64,000 nucleotides of DNA, taken from positions 62,001-126,000 of IMG/VR virus record IMGVR_UViG_3300015024_000001. One strand, written 5' to 3'. The translations under genes and the position numbers were made by a program. Each line of letters starts with the position of its first letter. Positions within the stretch are counted from its first letter, which is position 1. Shown here piece after piece: positions 17,278-26,590 of this stretch. Below the pieces are notes generated by a model. It worked only from the letters and a program-made list of their open reading frames with translations. It was not told the DNA's origin and ran no database searches. Origin of the DNA: a virus.

Positions 17278-18399
17278 ATGTTAAAGTTACAAGAAAAGAT
17301 AAAACTGCTACCGTTCTCGAAGGTGCAGTGTTGGTTCGCCCAGTCGAAGTTCGTATTATGGGAAACCTATGCAGAAGTCATGTATCAGGCTTGGCTTGCA
17401 GGTCGTAATTTGGTCGTCTACGGTAAAGGTGGTTTCGGTAAGTCAGAAATGACCTACCACTTCCTTGCTCTACTAGCAGACACTATTCCTGACTTTAGCA
17501 GTGACCTATTAGATTGTGGTGGAGCTGATTCCACGAAGATCTGGGCAGGTATTAAAGGTGCTGAATTGCCTAACTTCATCTACAATGTTGAATCTAGCTG
17601 GTTGGCAAGCCGCTATGTAGTGTTTGAGGAACTCTTTGACGCGCAACTCTCTGCGTTAGTCGAGATGAAACAAACCTTGACTTCAGGGGAATTTCGTACA
17701 CCACTACAAAGATATGTCTCAAAATATGAGTGGCTTATCTGCCTGACCAACAAAAGCAAAGCAGAAGTTCTTGATAGTGTATCGGAAGAGTCACGCAACA
17801 CAGTAGATGCTTTACTCCAGCGTTTTCCACTAGCTTACCAGCTAGAATGGACTTCAGAGCAGTTAAGAGATTCCGCTACTTGGTATGAACTATTCGCCAA
17901 AACAAAACCACATCTTACAGCAAATGTGCGTGACCTATACGCAGGTGCAATGGCACAAGCACACAAGCAAAAGAAAGCCAACCATGACTATATGAGTCCT
18001 CGGTCAGCATTACATCTACTTAGCACAACTGAAGCTTGGGCTGCAAGCACCAACAAACCTCTCACACTCAGCCATTTTATTTCTACGTCTTGGGCTTATC
18101 CTGAGCCTGTAGCAACTTACTTTAAGGATCAAGAGTTTATGTGGCTTGACCCTGAACCAGAACCTGAGCCAGTAGCAGAGGTTTTGGATATTGACTCCAT
18201 GATCGAATGTCTTGCAGAGTTAGGTACTGATGAACTACCGTTGTACAAGATGCAGCAACTTGACTTGCATGTCAAGAAGTTGGTCTATGCTTACGAAGAC
18301 AGCGACCCTGCTGCTGTAGCTTGTTTGCAATCAATGTTTGGCAAACGTCTATGTAAATGGCAAATTGTAACAGATACTCAATTTGTGGAGGCTGCATAA
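17278..18399 (+). CDS. MoxR-family AAA+ ATPase
   Basis: A 373-residue ATPase. Walker A is GKGGFGKSE (about 50-58), Walker B-like YVVFEELFDA (about 113-122), with a sensor region LICLTNKSKAEV near 157. The C-terminal part holds a Pro-Glu stretch (EPEPEPVAEV). MoxR ATPases work with VWA proteins as chaperones that remodel or insert metal cofactors into complexes; phage CobS-like proteins belong here. The VWA gene starts 3 nt after it. Confidence 0.75.
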   Translation: MLKLQEKIKLLPFSKVQCWFAQSKFVLWETYAEVMYQAWLAGRNLVVYGKGGFGKSEMTYHFLALLADTIPDFSSDLLDCGGADSTKIWAGIKGAELPNFIYNVESSWLASRYVVFEELFDAQLSALVEMKQTLTSGEFRTPLQRYVSKYEWLICLTNKSKAEVLDSVSEESRNTVDALLQRFPLAYQLEWTSEQLRDSATWYELFAKTKPHLTANVRDLYAGAMAQAHKQKKANHDYMSPRSALHLLSTTEAWAASTNKPLTLSHFISTSWAYPEPVATYFKDQEFMWLDPEPEPEPVAEVLDIDSMIECLAELGTDELPLYKMQQLDLHVKKLVYAYEDSDPAAVACLQSMFGKRLCKWQIVTDTQFVEAA

Positions 18400-18402
18400 A
18401 TC

Positions 18403-19659
18403 ATGACACATAGAACATACGCATCACGTCCTATCACAATACCTACTACCGAAATTGCAACCAAATGCTCCCGCTTTGTTATGGACTACACAGTGGTTGA
18501 AGATTTCTACAATGTAGTACTCGGCAAAGGTAAATTCCATACAGGAGAAGACCTTAGAAAGAAAGTAGCTGAATCTTTAGCAGCAAGTGGTAGTTGGCGT
18601 TATGAGTCTTATCCTGCCGAGACCATCAAACAGCAACTTTTATATGACACTGCTGTTCATAATTTCGTGATTGATTGTGTAAAGCGTAACTTCATTACGT
18701 CTGCCACAATCGAAGCTGACATCTGTAAAATGAATGAAGCCTTTAGTGCAGGTTTCAAAGATTTTGATTCTCATACTAATACGGCGTGTGAAATAAGTGT
18801 TGACAATCGCTACTCTGTGCCAGATTTTAGTACAGTAGTTGGCAATGGTGTTTCCAGCGCTAGCAACTTTCTTTCTACGGTCTGCAAGAAAGATTGCATT
18901 GATGATATCCGTTTGTTCTCACCTGCTATACAGAAAGAACTACAAACTATACAAGACATAGCCTGTAACGTCAAAGCTGCATTAGCTTATAACAACGGTA
19001 CAGCAAAACGGGACACTAACACGAAAACAGATTTTGCAGTACAGAGAAGTAATAAATCACTGCAAGAAGCTAAATTCTTATCTCGTAGCGAGTATGTTTA
19101 TGACACCAATACACGGCTTGCTAGACTAGTAGCCAATCAAGCACAGGTTCTTACACCGCAGAAAAAAGTACGCAAGAAATTCGCTCGTTTCTTGTTGTTA
19201 GACTGTTCGGGTAGTATGACTTACTATGCAAGATACAATGTGGCAGCAGCTATACTGTTGGATTCTATAGAGTCTGTAGTCACAAACGGTGATATCCTGC
19301 ACATGGCTTTCTTTGGTGAAGACTTCTTCTACAAAGGTGTTGTAACTAAAGATAACGCCCATGACCTCTTGCTACAAGTGTGTAACAGAAAGAATTACAC
19401 TAAAGGGACAGATTATGGTGCTGTAGTTCAGACAGCTTGGCAGATCTTACAGGGATCACCCGACCGCCAACAGCTTGAAATCATACTACTATCTGATGGC
19501 AAGATTGATGCTTTTAAACCATTGTGTATACAGCAGGAGGGTGTTGTACACTTCGTAGATTTGTCTAACGGTGACCAAATAGACTCTTCTATCGCTCGCA
19601 TGGTTCGAGAACATAATGGCACAATTACTACTTTAAACTCTCGGCGTTTAGTACCATAA
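18403..19659 (+). CDS. VWA-domain protein, partner of the MoxR ATPase
   Basis: A 418-residue protein. The C-terminal half is a von Willebrand factor A domain with a full MIDAS: DCSGSM (about 267-272), KGTDYG threonine near 336, and LLSDGKID near 363. The N-terminal half is helical and resembles CobT/ViaA-type partners in layout. VWA partners bind metal and substrate while the ATPase drives remodelling. The target in phage infection is unknown. A dispersed-motif copy lies inside the gene at 18868. Confidence 0.75.
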   Translation: MTHRTYASRPITIPTTEIATKCSRFVMDYTVVEDFYNVVLGKGKFHTGEDLRKKVAESLAASGSWRYESYPAETIKQQLLYDTAVHNFVIDCVKRNFITSATIEADICKMNEAFSAGFKDFDSHTNTACEISVDNRYSVPDFSTVVGNGVSSASNFLSTVCKKDCIDDIRLFSPAIQKELQTIQDIACNVKAALAYNNGTAKRDTNTKTDFAVQRSNKSLQEAKFLSRSEYVYDTNTRLARLVANQAQVLTPQKKVRKKFARFLLLDCSGSMTYYARYNVAAAILLDSIESVVTNGDILHMAFFGEDFFYKGVVTKDNAHDLLLQVCNRKNYTKGTDYGAVVQTAWQILQGSPDRQQLEIILLSDGKIDAFKPLCIQQEGVVHFVDLSNGDQIDSSIARMVREHNGTITTLNSRRLVP

Positions 19660-20173
19660 CCACCTGATGAGTCTACCTTGCAGTGGTAGCCGAAACCTTG
19701 CTTATGCAGGGTCGTGGGCAACTGTTACTCCCCACATAACAACAAATCTGGTTTTATTGTAGGATGGAATGATACTGCCTTTTGTATCAACACTTGCCGT
19801 AGAAAAGAACAACCTTATAAACTAGGAGTAAAAGCGGCTCTAATGTTTTATAGTAGCACAGGTAAGAGACTATTCTCTTTAAGTATGACCTAATAGCTGT
19901 ATATCGCGTTCTGAGACTTGCTAGCATATTTTGGCTTACATACTAGCTTTTTATATATAACGAGTCTTAAAGCGCGTTTAAAGGTATGTTTCTTTTTGTT
20001 TACTTGTTAAAAGTAAAACGCTATTACTTGCTTTGTAGCAAAGCTACAAGCTAAGTCGTATCTCTATCAGAAGAAAAAAATAATCTCTTGACTCCACAGA
20101 GAAGCTAAATAAAAGGAGCCGTCTCTACACCTAGTAGAGCGTGGTGGTACAATAACCCACCGTAGGACATAAT
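19660..20173. other. 514-base gene-free region with tandem hairpins
   Basis: Directly after the VWA stop are two adjacent hairpins, CTACC/GGTAG (about 19673-19689) and CCTTGC/GCAGGG (about 19697-19712), that could be a leader or small RNA. Further on are a dispersed-motif copy (19797), a terminator-like GCTAG..CTAGC with T run (about 19920-19955) and the hairpin TTGTAGC/GCTACAA (about 20033-20049). No convincing gene is visible. Confidence 0.4.
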
Positions 20174-20380
20174 ATGCTACAAGCAATTCAAGTTCATTAC
20201 AGACCACACACAAAAACTGCCAGAGCATTTTGTTTTTCTGGTAGTATTATACTACCAGTAGAGGATTTTGAGACAGATGCGCTCAATGTAGCTGAAGCAC
20301 TTCAAGCTAAGATGCAGTGGGAGGAGTATTCTTTAATAGGTGGTCGTCTACCTAATGGTGATTTCGTATTTGTACAATAA
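20174..20380 (+). CDS. orphan small protein
   Basis: A 68-residue protein, HYRPHTKTARAF..SGSIILPVEDF..ALNVAEALQAKMQW, probably one small alpha/beta domain. No family recognised. It starts ten bases after the conserved-looking CACCGTAGGAC leader. Confidence 0.55.
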   Translation: MLQAIQVHYRPHTKTARAFCFSGSIILPVEDFETDALNVAEALQAKMQWEEYSLIGGRLPNGDFVFVQ

Positions 20381-20511
20381 CACAACTTTTCAAATCTTCC
20401 AACTCATAAAAGCAGGTAACAATGGAAGACAGGCTTACAAAGAAGGTAAGCTTCTACATGACAATTCTTTTGATCTTGTGGAGAAGGAGCTTGAAACACA
20501 GTGGTAAAATT

Positions 20512-20709
20512 ATGAGTAGCTCTGGTAGACAAACAGTTTGGTCGCGGCGTGTTCGTAGACGTGATAATCATACTTGCAATATCTGTTTAAGTACAGAAAA
20601 TCTAACTGCACATCATCTTAACTCTGCTGACATTAGACACAGATGGTCGTTAGACAACGGTATCACACTCTGCTTTACATGTCACCAGCGATTTCATAAA
20701 TCACACTAG
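20512..20709 (+). CDS. small HNH endonuclease
   Basis: A 65-residue protein with the compact HNH fold: paired cysteines CNIC and CFTC, the His pair in LTAHHLN, an Asn in LDNGITLC, and HQRFHKSH at the end. The frame is open to 20422, but the domain is complete from this Met. It could be a free-standing homing or packaging-linked nicking enzyme; there is no intron beside it. Confidence 0.7.
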   Translation: MSSSGRQTVWSRRVRRRDNHTCNICLSTENLTAHHLNSADIRHRWSLDNGITLCFTCHQRFHKSH

Positions 20710-20754
20710 TGTATAACTAAAAATCAACGCAAACCCTGCACAGCAAATGATTAT

Positions 20755-20943
20755 GTGCGGTACAAGGAGAAAACAATCGCTAAGTACTGCCGTAATCAAG
20801 GCAGAAAAGCATTTCACGCTGGATTAACCAGATGTGATAATCCCTATACAACTACAGAACATTATCTGTGGTGGGATCGAGCTTTTAGATATGAGCAACA
20901 GCAAACTACACCTTCTTTCTATGGTCTTGAGTATGGTAGTTGA
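20755..20943 (+). CDS. RMF/CrpP-like small protein
   Basis: 62 residues from a GTG start: YCRNQGRKAFHAGLTRCDNPY then HYLWWDRAFRYEQ. The order GRxAFxAG..NPY..W..AF resembles ribosome modulation factor and the phage/plasmid CrpP-like family. RMF dimerises and silences 70S ribosomes; CrpP-like proteins have been given other roles. The function here is inferred only from motif shape. The frame runs in from the HNH gene with no better start. Confidence 0.45.
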   Translation: MRYKEKTIAKYCRNQGRKAFHAGLTRCDNPYTTTEHYLWWDRAFRYEQQQTTPSFYGLEYGS

Positions 20944-21124
20944 AATACTTTCACCCCTCTACTATGGGATAATCCACAAATACAAGTTGTCATCTAAGCA
21001 GCTTGTGTTGTATCAAGACATTGTGCAAGATCAACCTTTATCTTCTAAGGTTATCCACAAGCTACTTGCTAATGGTATTCTAACAAATCAAATCAAATCA
21101 AGGAACTATAATGCTATCTACTAA
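20891..21124 (+). CDS. possible small orphan protein
   Basis: 77 residues from this Met: a hydrophobic N-terminal part (LLSMVLSMVVEILSPLYYGI) then a helix-turn-helix-like helical part ending KVIHKLLANGIL. It overlaps its neighbours by 53 and 14 bases, so it may be real or a shadow. Confidence 0.35.
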   Translation: MSNSKLHLLSMVLSMVVEILSPLYYGIIHKYKLSSKQLVLYQDIVQDQPLSSKVIHKLLANGILTNQIKSRNYNAIY

Positions 21125-21482
21125 TTTTTTCCAAGTTGTCATCGCCCCTAACCGTAACTACGCAACTATTGAAAACATCCCTGATGCTTATATATATCTG
21201 CCACATCCATTTTCTGAGTATGAAGTTAAGTTGTTGAAAGACTTTTTTACTAACCACTACCCTTGTTTTACATTACATATTACAGGAGAGTATTTTAAAA
21301 CTGCTAATGCAGAATACCCAGAACCAGCACGACAGTTTGTAGATAGTTGCAAATATAGACTAGAGATGAAATCTATAACCTGCAATAATCCAAAAGCTCT
21401 TGAACAACAAATCATTTCTTGTATGGAGATGGAAATCACTGTAGAAGATGAAATTGCAAACATCTGCATACCACGTTTTTGA
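21111..21482 (+). CDS. orphan protein
   Basis: A 123-residue alpha/beta protein of unknown family, no cysteine motif or membrane segment. The start context TATAATG is close to others in this region. It is followed by a hairpin-containing spacer. Confidence 0.6.
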   Translation: MLSTNFFQVVIAPNRNYATIENIPDAYIYLPHPFSEYEVKLLKDFFTNHYPCFTLHITGEYFKTANAEYPEPARQFVDSCKYRLEMKSITCNNPKALEQQIISCMEMEITVEDEIANICIPRF

Positions 21483-21558
21483 TCTTTCCCTACGGTGCAT
21501 TACTACAACTGTGCATCGTGAGGAGTGATCAAAGTATATAATCACCCACAACAAATAA

Positions 21559-21675
21559 ATGAACACACAAGAGCTACAGTCTATTATTGGCGAACACAAT
21601 AATATCCAACGTTGGAAAGAGAAGTATTTAACTGAGTGTCTTTCTCGCAGTCTAGAGTTTAAACGCTACTATTAA
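21559..21675 (+). CDS. small helical orphan
   Basis: 38 residues, MNTQELQSIIGEHNNIQRW.., basic and helical. Start context AAATAAATG; it sits in the spacer ahead of the next gene. Confidence 0.4.
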   Translation: MNTQELQSIIGEHNNIQRWKEKYLTECLSRSLEFKRYY

Positions 21676-21699
21676 GCTGTAAAACACCAACAGCATATA

Positions 21700-21927
21700 A
21701 TGGAGTTACTTTCTGATTCTCTGTCAATACCACCACTGACCATAGAAGAGAAAGTGGCTAACGCTTTCTTCTACGTTGACTCTAATGGTAGATACGAAAT
21801 TACTTCTTACGATCTTGATGGGAAATACTTCTTTTTTGTAGATTCTGCAAACAACGATGTAGAGTACAACCTCAACTTCCACGAAATCCCTGCTGATGCT
21901 TATTTCTTAGGAGTTACAAAACTATGA
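21700..21927 (+). CDS. orphan protein carrying an inverted pair of the dispersed motif
   Basis: 75 residues, aromatic and acidic, family unknown. Within its coding DNA a CCATAGAAGAGAA copy (21740) faces CTTTCTTCTACGT (21764) and can form a hairpin. Its stop overlaps the next start as ATGA. Confidence 0.6.
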   Translation: MELLSDSLSIPPLTIEEKVANAFFYVDSNGRYEITSYDLDGKYFFFVDSANNDVEYNLNFHEIPADAYFLGVTKL

Positions 21928-22106
21928 TTGACGATAGATTCTCACTTGTTCCACATCCTGATTTTAAAAATTTATTCTTTCTACAGTTCACTGTTGTTTT
22001 ACCACAAGAAAAATATTTTACTACACAGACTGGTAAGATTCAGGATGAGTGTAAACGGCAGTATCCTGCTGAACTGTCAACAATCACACCGTATAAGTAT
22101 GTCTAA
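21924..22106 (+). CDS. small orphan protein
   Basis: 60 residues with ATGA overlap to the gene before and an 8-nt overlap to the gene after. No family recognised. Chosen over the competing +1 frame because the overlaps form a continuous coupled series. Confidence 0.5.
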   Translation: MIDDRFSLVPHPDFKNLFFLQFTVVLPQEKYFTTQTGKIQDECKRQYPAELSTITPYKYV

Positions 22107-22221
22107 CTTTCTTCTGTCCTTTACTCAAGAACAACGTACTCTTACTATATTTCTACTTGAACTTTCCATTATCTACATTGTTATTTACTACGTCAAATCT
22201 TTGGACAATATAAAACTATGA
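22099..22221 (+). CDS. single-pass membrane peptide
   Basis: 40 residues, MSNFLLSFTQEQ then the hydrophobic helix LTIFLLELSIIYIVIYYV and a short basic tail. A typical small phage membrane protein; the next gene overlaps its stop (ATGA). Confidence 0.5.
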   Translation: MSNFLLSFTQEQRTLTIFLLELSIIYIVIYYVKSLDNIKL

Positions 22222-22541
22222 AACTCATTAACGGTCATCGCTACATTATAACAGAAACACAGAATACCTTTACTTTTGTTTTGTGCAACAGGAAGGGTAC
22301 TCGACTACTTTGGCACTCTTGTAGTAAGAATTGCAAAGATGCGGGAGAAGTTAGCTTTTGGAGGAAGGTTGTGATTCTGTATGAGCAGTTTGAGATTAAA
22401 CGTAGCACACTTCTGAACCGTAATCTTAACTCCCTGTTTGCAGAAATAGATACTGTGGAGATCCAAGTGGCAGCTATATACACACAAGCTGGCAATACTG
22501 ATTTTTTAACGAAAATTGATCGAGTTGTATTAGCATTGTAA
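22218..22541 (+). CDS. orphan protein, last gene of a coupled unit
   Basis: 107 residues, basic, with a cysteine-containing stretch (HSCSKNCKDAG). No family recognised. A strong terminator follows, so the series starting near 21700 ends here. Confidence 0.6.
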   Translation: MKLINGHRYIITETQNTFTFVLCNRKGTRLLWHSCSKNCKDAGEVSFWRKVVILYEQFEIKRSTLLNRNLNSLFAEIDTVEIQVAAIYTQAGNTDFLTKIDRVVLAL

Positions 22542-22547
22542 TTTTCT

Positions 22548-22588
22548 AAAAGAAGCGCTCTATATCCTTTATACAGAGCGCTTCTTTT
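22548..22588. terminator. strong bidirectional terminator
   Basis: 14-bp perfect stem AAAAGAAGCGCTCT/AGAGCGCTTCTTTT around TATATCCTTTATAC, T-rich on both strands. Confidence 0.9.
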
Positions 22589-22970
22589 ATGGTTTAAAAC
22601 CCGATCAAAAACTGACATATATAATAGATATAAAATTATACTAGCAAGCCTTGAAACCCATATAAATCGTTAGCTAAAATCCATATATTACGAAATGTAA
22701 CATTAGATTGCCATTTCCTAGCTATCAGGATATATTAAGTACATCGAAACAAAGCAAAGCGAAACAAACACAAAGCAAAGCCTAATCGAGACTAAGTTGT
22801 AGTTATCAAGACACTGGTAGCATTATTACAATAACCTAGCTGAGTAACATTTACTTAGCGCTGTAAACCAACTGTAGGATTAAGTTCCTTACAACCGTGC
22901 CAAAGTCGGTAACTTACTATATCCAAAGTAAGGATGGTGGTAGTCCAGCAAAATAAATCTGTATGATACC
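22589..22970. other. AT-rich gene-free region with purine repeats
   Basis: About 380 bases. At 22746-22782 AAAGCAAAGC-type repeats recur (GAAACAAAGCAAAGCGAAAC..), and a hairpin CTTACT/AGTAAG lies near 22913-22931. It probably holds the promoter for the next genes; I see no gene. Confidence 0.35.
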
Positions 22971-23333
22971 ATGCGCTGTTTCCGCTTAACACGACACGAA
23001 GCTACACCTGAACAAATCAAAGCACTCTGTACTATCTATCATGATCTCACACCAGAGAACATCGTAACTAACAATATAATAATAACAACTAATATTAAAG
23101 AAGCTGTTACCATGTTTGATGACCTTGTTGGTGATACAGAGTTGGTAGAGGTTGTATTACCAACTAACTTGTTAGAAGCAGTTCTCAAGTTCTCACAGTG
23201 GGCTAAGTTGCCATCATCTTCTCTTCTACGTTCTGTGATGAATCGCACAACAAATACTTCGGGTGAAGTAGAGTTTGTGTTTAGTCACTATGAACGGATT
23301 TTGAAAGTAGAGATTGTCACTGAAAAACTATAG
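22971..23333 (+). CDS. orphan protein
   Basis: 120 residues of unknown family, a small helical then beta-rich protein. Contains a dispersed-motif copy at 23219 and an 8-bp perfect hairpin AGTTGGTA/TACCAACT (about 23142-23167) in coding DNA. Confidence 0.6.
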   Translation: MRCFRLTRHEATPEQIKALCTIYHDLTPENIVTNNIIITTNIKEAVTMFDDLVGDTELVEVVLPTNLLEAVLKFSQWAKLPSSSLLRSVMNRTTNTSGEVEFVFSHYERILKVEIVTEKL

Positions 23334-23539
23334 TTATTTGTAGTCACACCGATGGCACAATTAATCCGAATAGCTAACTACCGTTCATTCGTTCATCGTT
23401 TAAGTTCTGTGAAACAGAAACGACTTACTCATTCACTTTCGTATCGTTATTTTGACATATAAAAAGTCAAAAGTCAATAGAAAATAACCAAATAAAGGTA
23501 CGGATAACCGTACAACCATCTAAACAACAGGACAAAATC

Positions 23540-24250
23540 ATGAAACTTTCATATGCAGACAAACGAAAAATTTCTCAACCTATACAAATCACTTTAACTC
23601 ACGATAAAACAGGTAAGATTGACTACTTCTTAGAGTCATCTATCGAGAAAGACGATGCTGACAATACTACTCATTACACACTTTCGTTCTTTGGCACTAC
23701 ATACGTTAAGGCTAAAGCTAAGGAAAAGCAAGTTGTAGAAGTTCACGAACTCAACGGTCGTAAGTCTGTCTTGGAGACAGGTAATTACGCTACGGAAAAG
23801 CTTGTGAAAAAGCTGTTACTAACAGCAAGTTTTGCAGTTGACATGACAAACGATATCTACGTTGTTAAAACAGAGGAGTGGACAGAAGACAGTGAAAGGA
23901 ACATCACTAACAAGAAAGGAGATACGGTTTCTGTAGATACACTGATTTACGAAGAAGTCTACGATGACTTCAAGATTCGTACACACCAAGATGTGTTTTC
24001 TGCATTAATCGAACTTAATGCTAAATCAATCTACAAGAACCCAACCATTTCTTTGCTTCTCAGATTTATTGAATTTGGTGCTTCTAACTACACTTCAGTA
24101 CTCTTGGAGTGGTATGAAGAGCAGTTCATCAATCCTAAAAACAAGTATCATACAGAGTTCGGTAGTGCTTTTAGCTTAGAGTATAACGAACTCAAGGCAA
24201 AAGAAGAGCTACCTGATGTTGTGTTTGATGAACCTGAAATCTCTAACTAA
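23540..24250 (+). CDS. orphan protein upstream of the 715-residue protein
   Basis: 236 residues, acidic, alpha/beta, no recognised motif. The pair with the large next gene, separated by about 140 bases with an 8-bp hairpin TAGCTGTG/CACAGCTA (24256-24284), suggests joint expression. Confidence 0.65.
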   Translation: MKLSYADKRKISQPIQITLTHDKTGKIDYFLESSIEKDDADNTTHYTLSFFGTTYVKAKAKEKQVVEVHELNGRKSVLETGNYATEKLVKKLLLTASFAVDMTNDIYVVKTEEWTEDSERNITNKKGDTVSVDTLIYEEVYDDFKIRTHQDVFSALIELNAKSIYKNPTISLLLRFIEFGASNYTSVLLEWYEEQFINPKNKYHTEFGSAFSLEYNELKAKEELPDVVFDEPEISN

Positions 24251-24387
24251 CTTCCTAGCTGTGTAGTGTTATATTGCACAGCTAAGAGTTTAGTCAACTC
24301 TACATTAACTTGTCTTAGGTTTGTTTTTGTCCTGATCTTCGTGAAGGTTTGACCACCTTCATTTTTACCTCTAACACTGAGTTAATC

Positions 24388-26535
24388 ATGCTTTCACTAC
24401 CAACTATTGACACATCCAACTCTAAATTCAAAGCTGCTCTTTATACAGCTTTTGAAGATACTGTTTATGCAGAGACTTACACAGCATTTAAAGCATTTGT
24501 TGTGAAGAGTACAAAGTTTCCAATCTCTATAGCGAATAATGAACAAGCGTTACAAGCATGGAAAGAGTTTGTAACTACACAGACAATGCAACTAGCTGTT
24601 ATTGTTGATACCGTAGAAGAGAAGGTGGCTGTTGCTATTGTTGTACCTACAATTATTATCGATGGTGTTGAAGTTCAACTCGTACACAATTTGATTTTCA
24701 ACGGTGCTAATATGCGTGATGTTAAGCGTAAGCTTGCAGATCGTATTGACAGAGAGGGCTACACAAATTGGTTAGACGAACAACCTATACAGAAGTGGCT
24801 TGGTAGTGTAAAAGAAGCATTTGAATCAGAACATACACTGCAACCAATACCACTTGACCAACCTTTGTTTATCAACATCGAGTGGTTGCCTGCTGTTACA
24901 TATGAACCTGTAACAACTACAAACATCAGAAAAGACGGTGTTATCAAAACATATCAGGAAACTAAGAGTGTAGTAAATGGTAAGAAAGCTACACTGTTAT
25001 CTGATGGTGAACTAGCTAAAAATGCGACTGAAAAAGAGTCTATATATAACCAAGAATTTTTCTATACACCTTATGTAGAGGAACGTACAGATGGCACTGT
25101 GACTGAACAAGGATTTGAACGCCCTGTAGTTTACTTAAGCATGAGGAAGGGTACTGTAGAGCAACCCAATCATCTTTGGTCTACTTGTTTGATACAGTCG
25201 TTGGATCGCAAGATTACATATTTTAGTTGGACTAAAAAGAAGTCTCAAGCTAACACACCACAGAGGGAAAAACACCACAAAATCAGGACTGGTTTTGAAG
25301 ATTTTCAGGCGCAGATGTTAAATGGTGGTTACAGTGACATTTTCTCTGTTCTACTATACAAATACAATCCTGACGGTACTGTAGTTACTAACTGTGTAGG
25401 TGGTAAGCCTATCGTTCAACGAGTTATATGTAGGTTTCGTATAGCGGCACATCATCTCACAAAAGATGGAATGCAGTCCACTGACACAGGTTTATCGCAT
25501 GTTGACACTTATGATCAAAAGAATGGTGCAGTTGATAAAAGCAACCGCGTTTGGTTAGACTTACGCGGTGCAGATGGCACTTGGTCTGTAGCTGACTCTA
25601 TTACAATTGGTAAAGGACATTTCGCAGGAGTCAATGCTGAGTATGACTACAAAGACTTTGACTCCCGTGTAAGTCGTGAGAAAACAGATACTCGGCATCT
25701 TGGAAAGCATATTTTAGCGTTGTTAAAGGATAACAGTCCTACAACAGAGAATGATATCCGTGAAGCCTGTTCTGAGTTCCAACATGCTGACCTGCGTTTT
25801 ACCAATGACGTTCTCTTCTACGTTCGTGTTTTGCAACTACCAGCAAGAGACGATAAAGAAAATATTATAAGAGGTGTCTATACAACAGTAGAAGAAGAAT
25901 ACCCAATCTTCAAACGATATATCAAGACACACACTGTAGTGTCTATGTTACAAGAAAACCATAGTGTAGAACATTACTTCTATGAATGGGAATCCGTTTG
26001 CAAACAAGGGGAGAAATGGTTACAGAAAAATGTTACGGAGTGGTTAGTGCTAGATAGACCTGTAGAAAAGAAAACCTACAAAAAGAAAAAGGTTGATTCA
26101 TACTGTATGAACCGCAAACTACCTTTTATGGCTAAACAGACTGTAAGATGGGGTTCACCTGTTTTCACAGACACATCAAACAAACAAGCAGTGACAAAAG
26201 ATATTATAGAGGAGCAGTTGAAGGGTATTGTATTAGGTGTATTAGGTGACCTAGACCCTAAGGTTTGGTTTTCTCTCAAGTCTAAACTTGTACGCTTTGT
26301 AGCAGAACAAAAGAATCCTAAGTGGGCTATTCTTTCTGATGAAGACCGTAGAGAATACTTGAATATCCTTGCACCTACAATTAAGGTCAAAACGCCTGAT
26401 GACCTATTCAACCCAGCAGCTTTTGGTTTACAAGGTAGTGGTGATACACCACCGTCTGATATTTGGTTTCATTTGCTAGAACAGTTCTACAAAGCATTTG
26501 GTATTGGTTTAACTTACACACATTATCAAGCATAA
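24388..26535 (+). CDS. large orphan protein
   Basis: 715 residues, no family recognised. Mixed alpha/beta with a Thr/Val-rich N-terminal third and a Lys-rich stretch (KKTYKKKKVDSYC, near 555). No membrane segment or obvious catalytic motif. I prefer this ATG to the TTG 39 bases upstream. Three dispersed-motif copies lie inside (24611, 25811, 26061). Its position after the MoxR/VWA region makes it a candidate client, but that is conjecture. Confidence 0.65.
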   Translation: MLSLPTIDTSNSKFKAALYTAFEDTVYAETYTAFKAFVVKSTKFPISIANNEQALQAWKEFVTTQTMQLAVIVDTVEEKVAVAIVVPTIIIDGVEVQLVHNLIFNGANMRDVKRKLADRIDREGYTNWLDEQPIQKWLGSVKEAFESEHTLQPIPLDQPLFINIEWLPAVTYEPVTTTNIRKDGVIKTYQETKSVVNGKKATLLSDGELAKNATEKESIYNQEFFYTPYVEERTDGTVTEQGFERPVVYLSMRKGTVEQPNHLWSTCLIQSLDRKITYFSWTKKKSQANTPQREKHHKIRTGFEDFQAQMLNGGYSDIFSVLLYKYNPDGTVVTNCVGGKPIVQRVICRFRIAAHHLTKDGMQSTDTGLSHVDTYDQKNGAVDKSNRVWLDLRGADGTWSVADSITIGKGHFAGVNAEYDYKDFDSRVSREKTDTRHLGKHILALLKDNSPTTENDIREACSEFQHADLRFTNDVLFYVRVLQLPARDDKENIIRGVYTTVEEEYPIFKRYIKTHTVVSMLQENHSVEHYFYEWESVCKQGEKWLQKNVTEWLVLDRPVEKKTYKKKKVDSYCMNRKLPFMAKQTVRWGSPVFTDTSNKQAVTKDIIEEQLKGIVLGVLGDLDPKVWFSLKSKLVRFVAEQKNPKWAILSDEDRREYLNILAPTIKVKTPDDLFNPAAFGLQGSGDTPPSDIWFHLLEQFYKAFGIGLTYTHYQA

Positions 26536-26541
26536 TAACAC

Positions 26542-26570
26542 AAAACAGGGTTGTCAGCCCTGTTTTTTTC
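26542..26570 (+). terminator. Rho-independent terminator
   Basis: Stem AAAACAGGG/CCCTGTTTT, loop TTGTCAG, T tract; immediately after the 715-residue gene. Confidence 0.88.
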
Positions 26571-26590
26571 GTATAATTAGTAGGTACATT

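Noticed and set aside
21928-22221. 97-residue frame as a single gene
   Set aside because: Only its last 40 codons look like a real membrane peptide and fit the coupled starts; the first part competes with the better 21924 gene.
24349-24387. TTG start extending the 715-residue protein by 13 residues
   Set aside because: A good ATG lies at 24388 and the extra residues look like noncoding leader.
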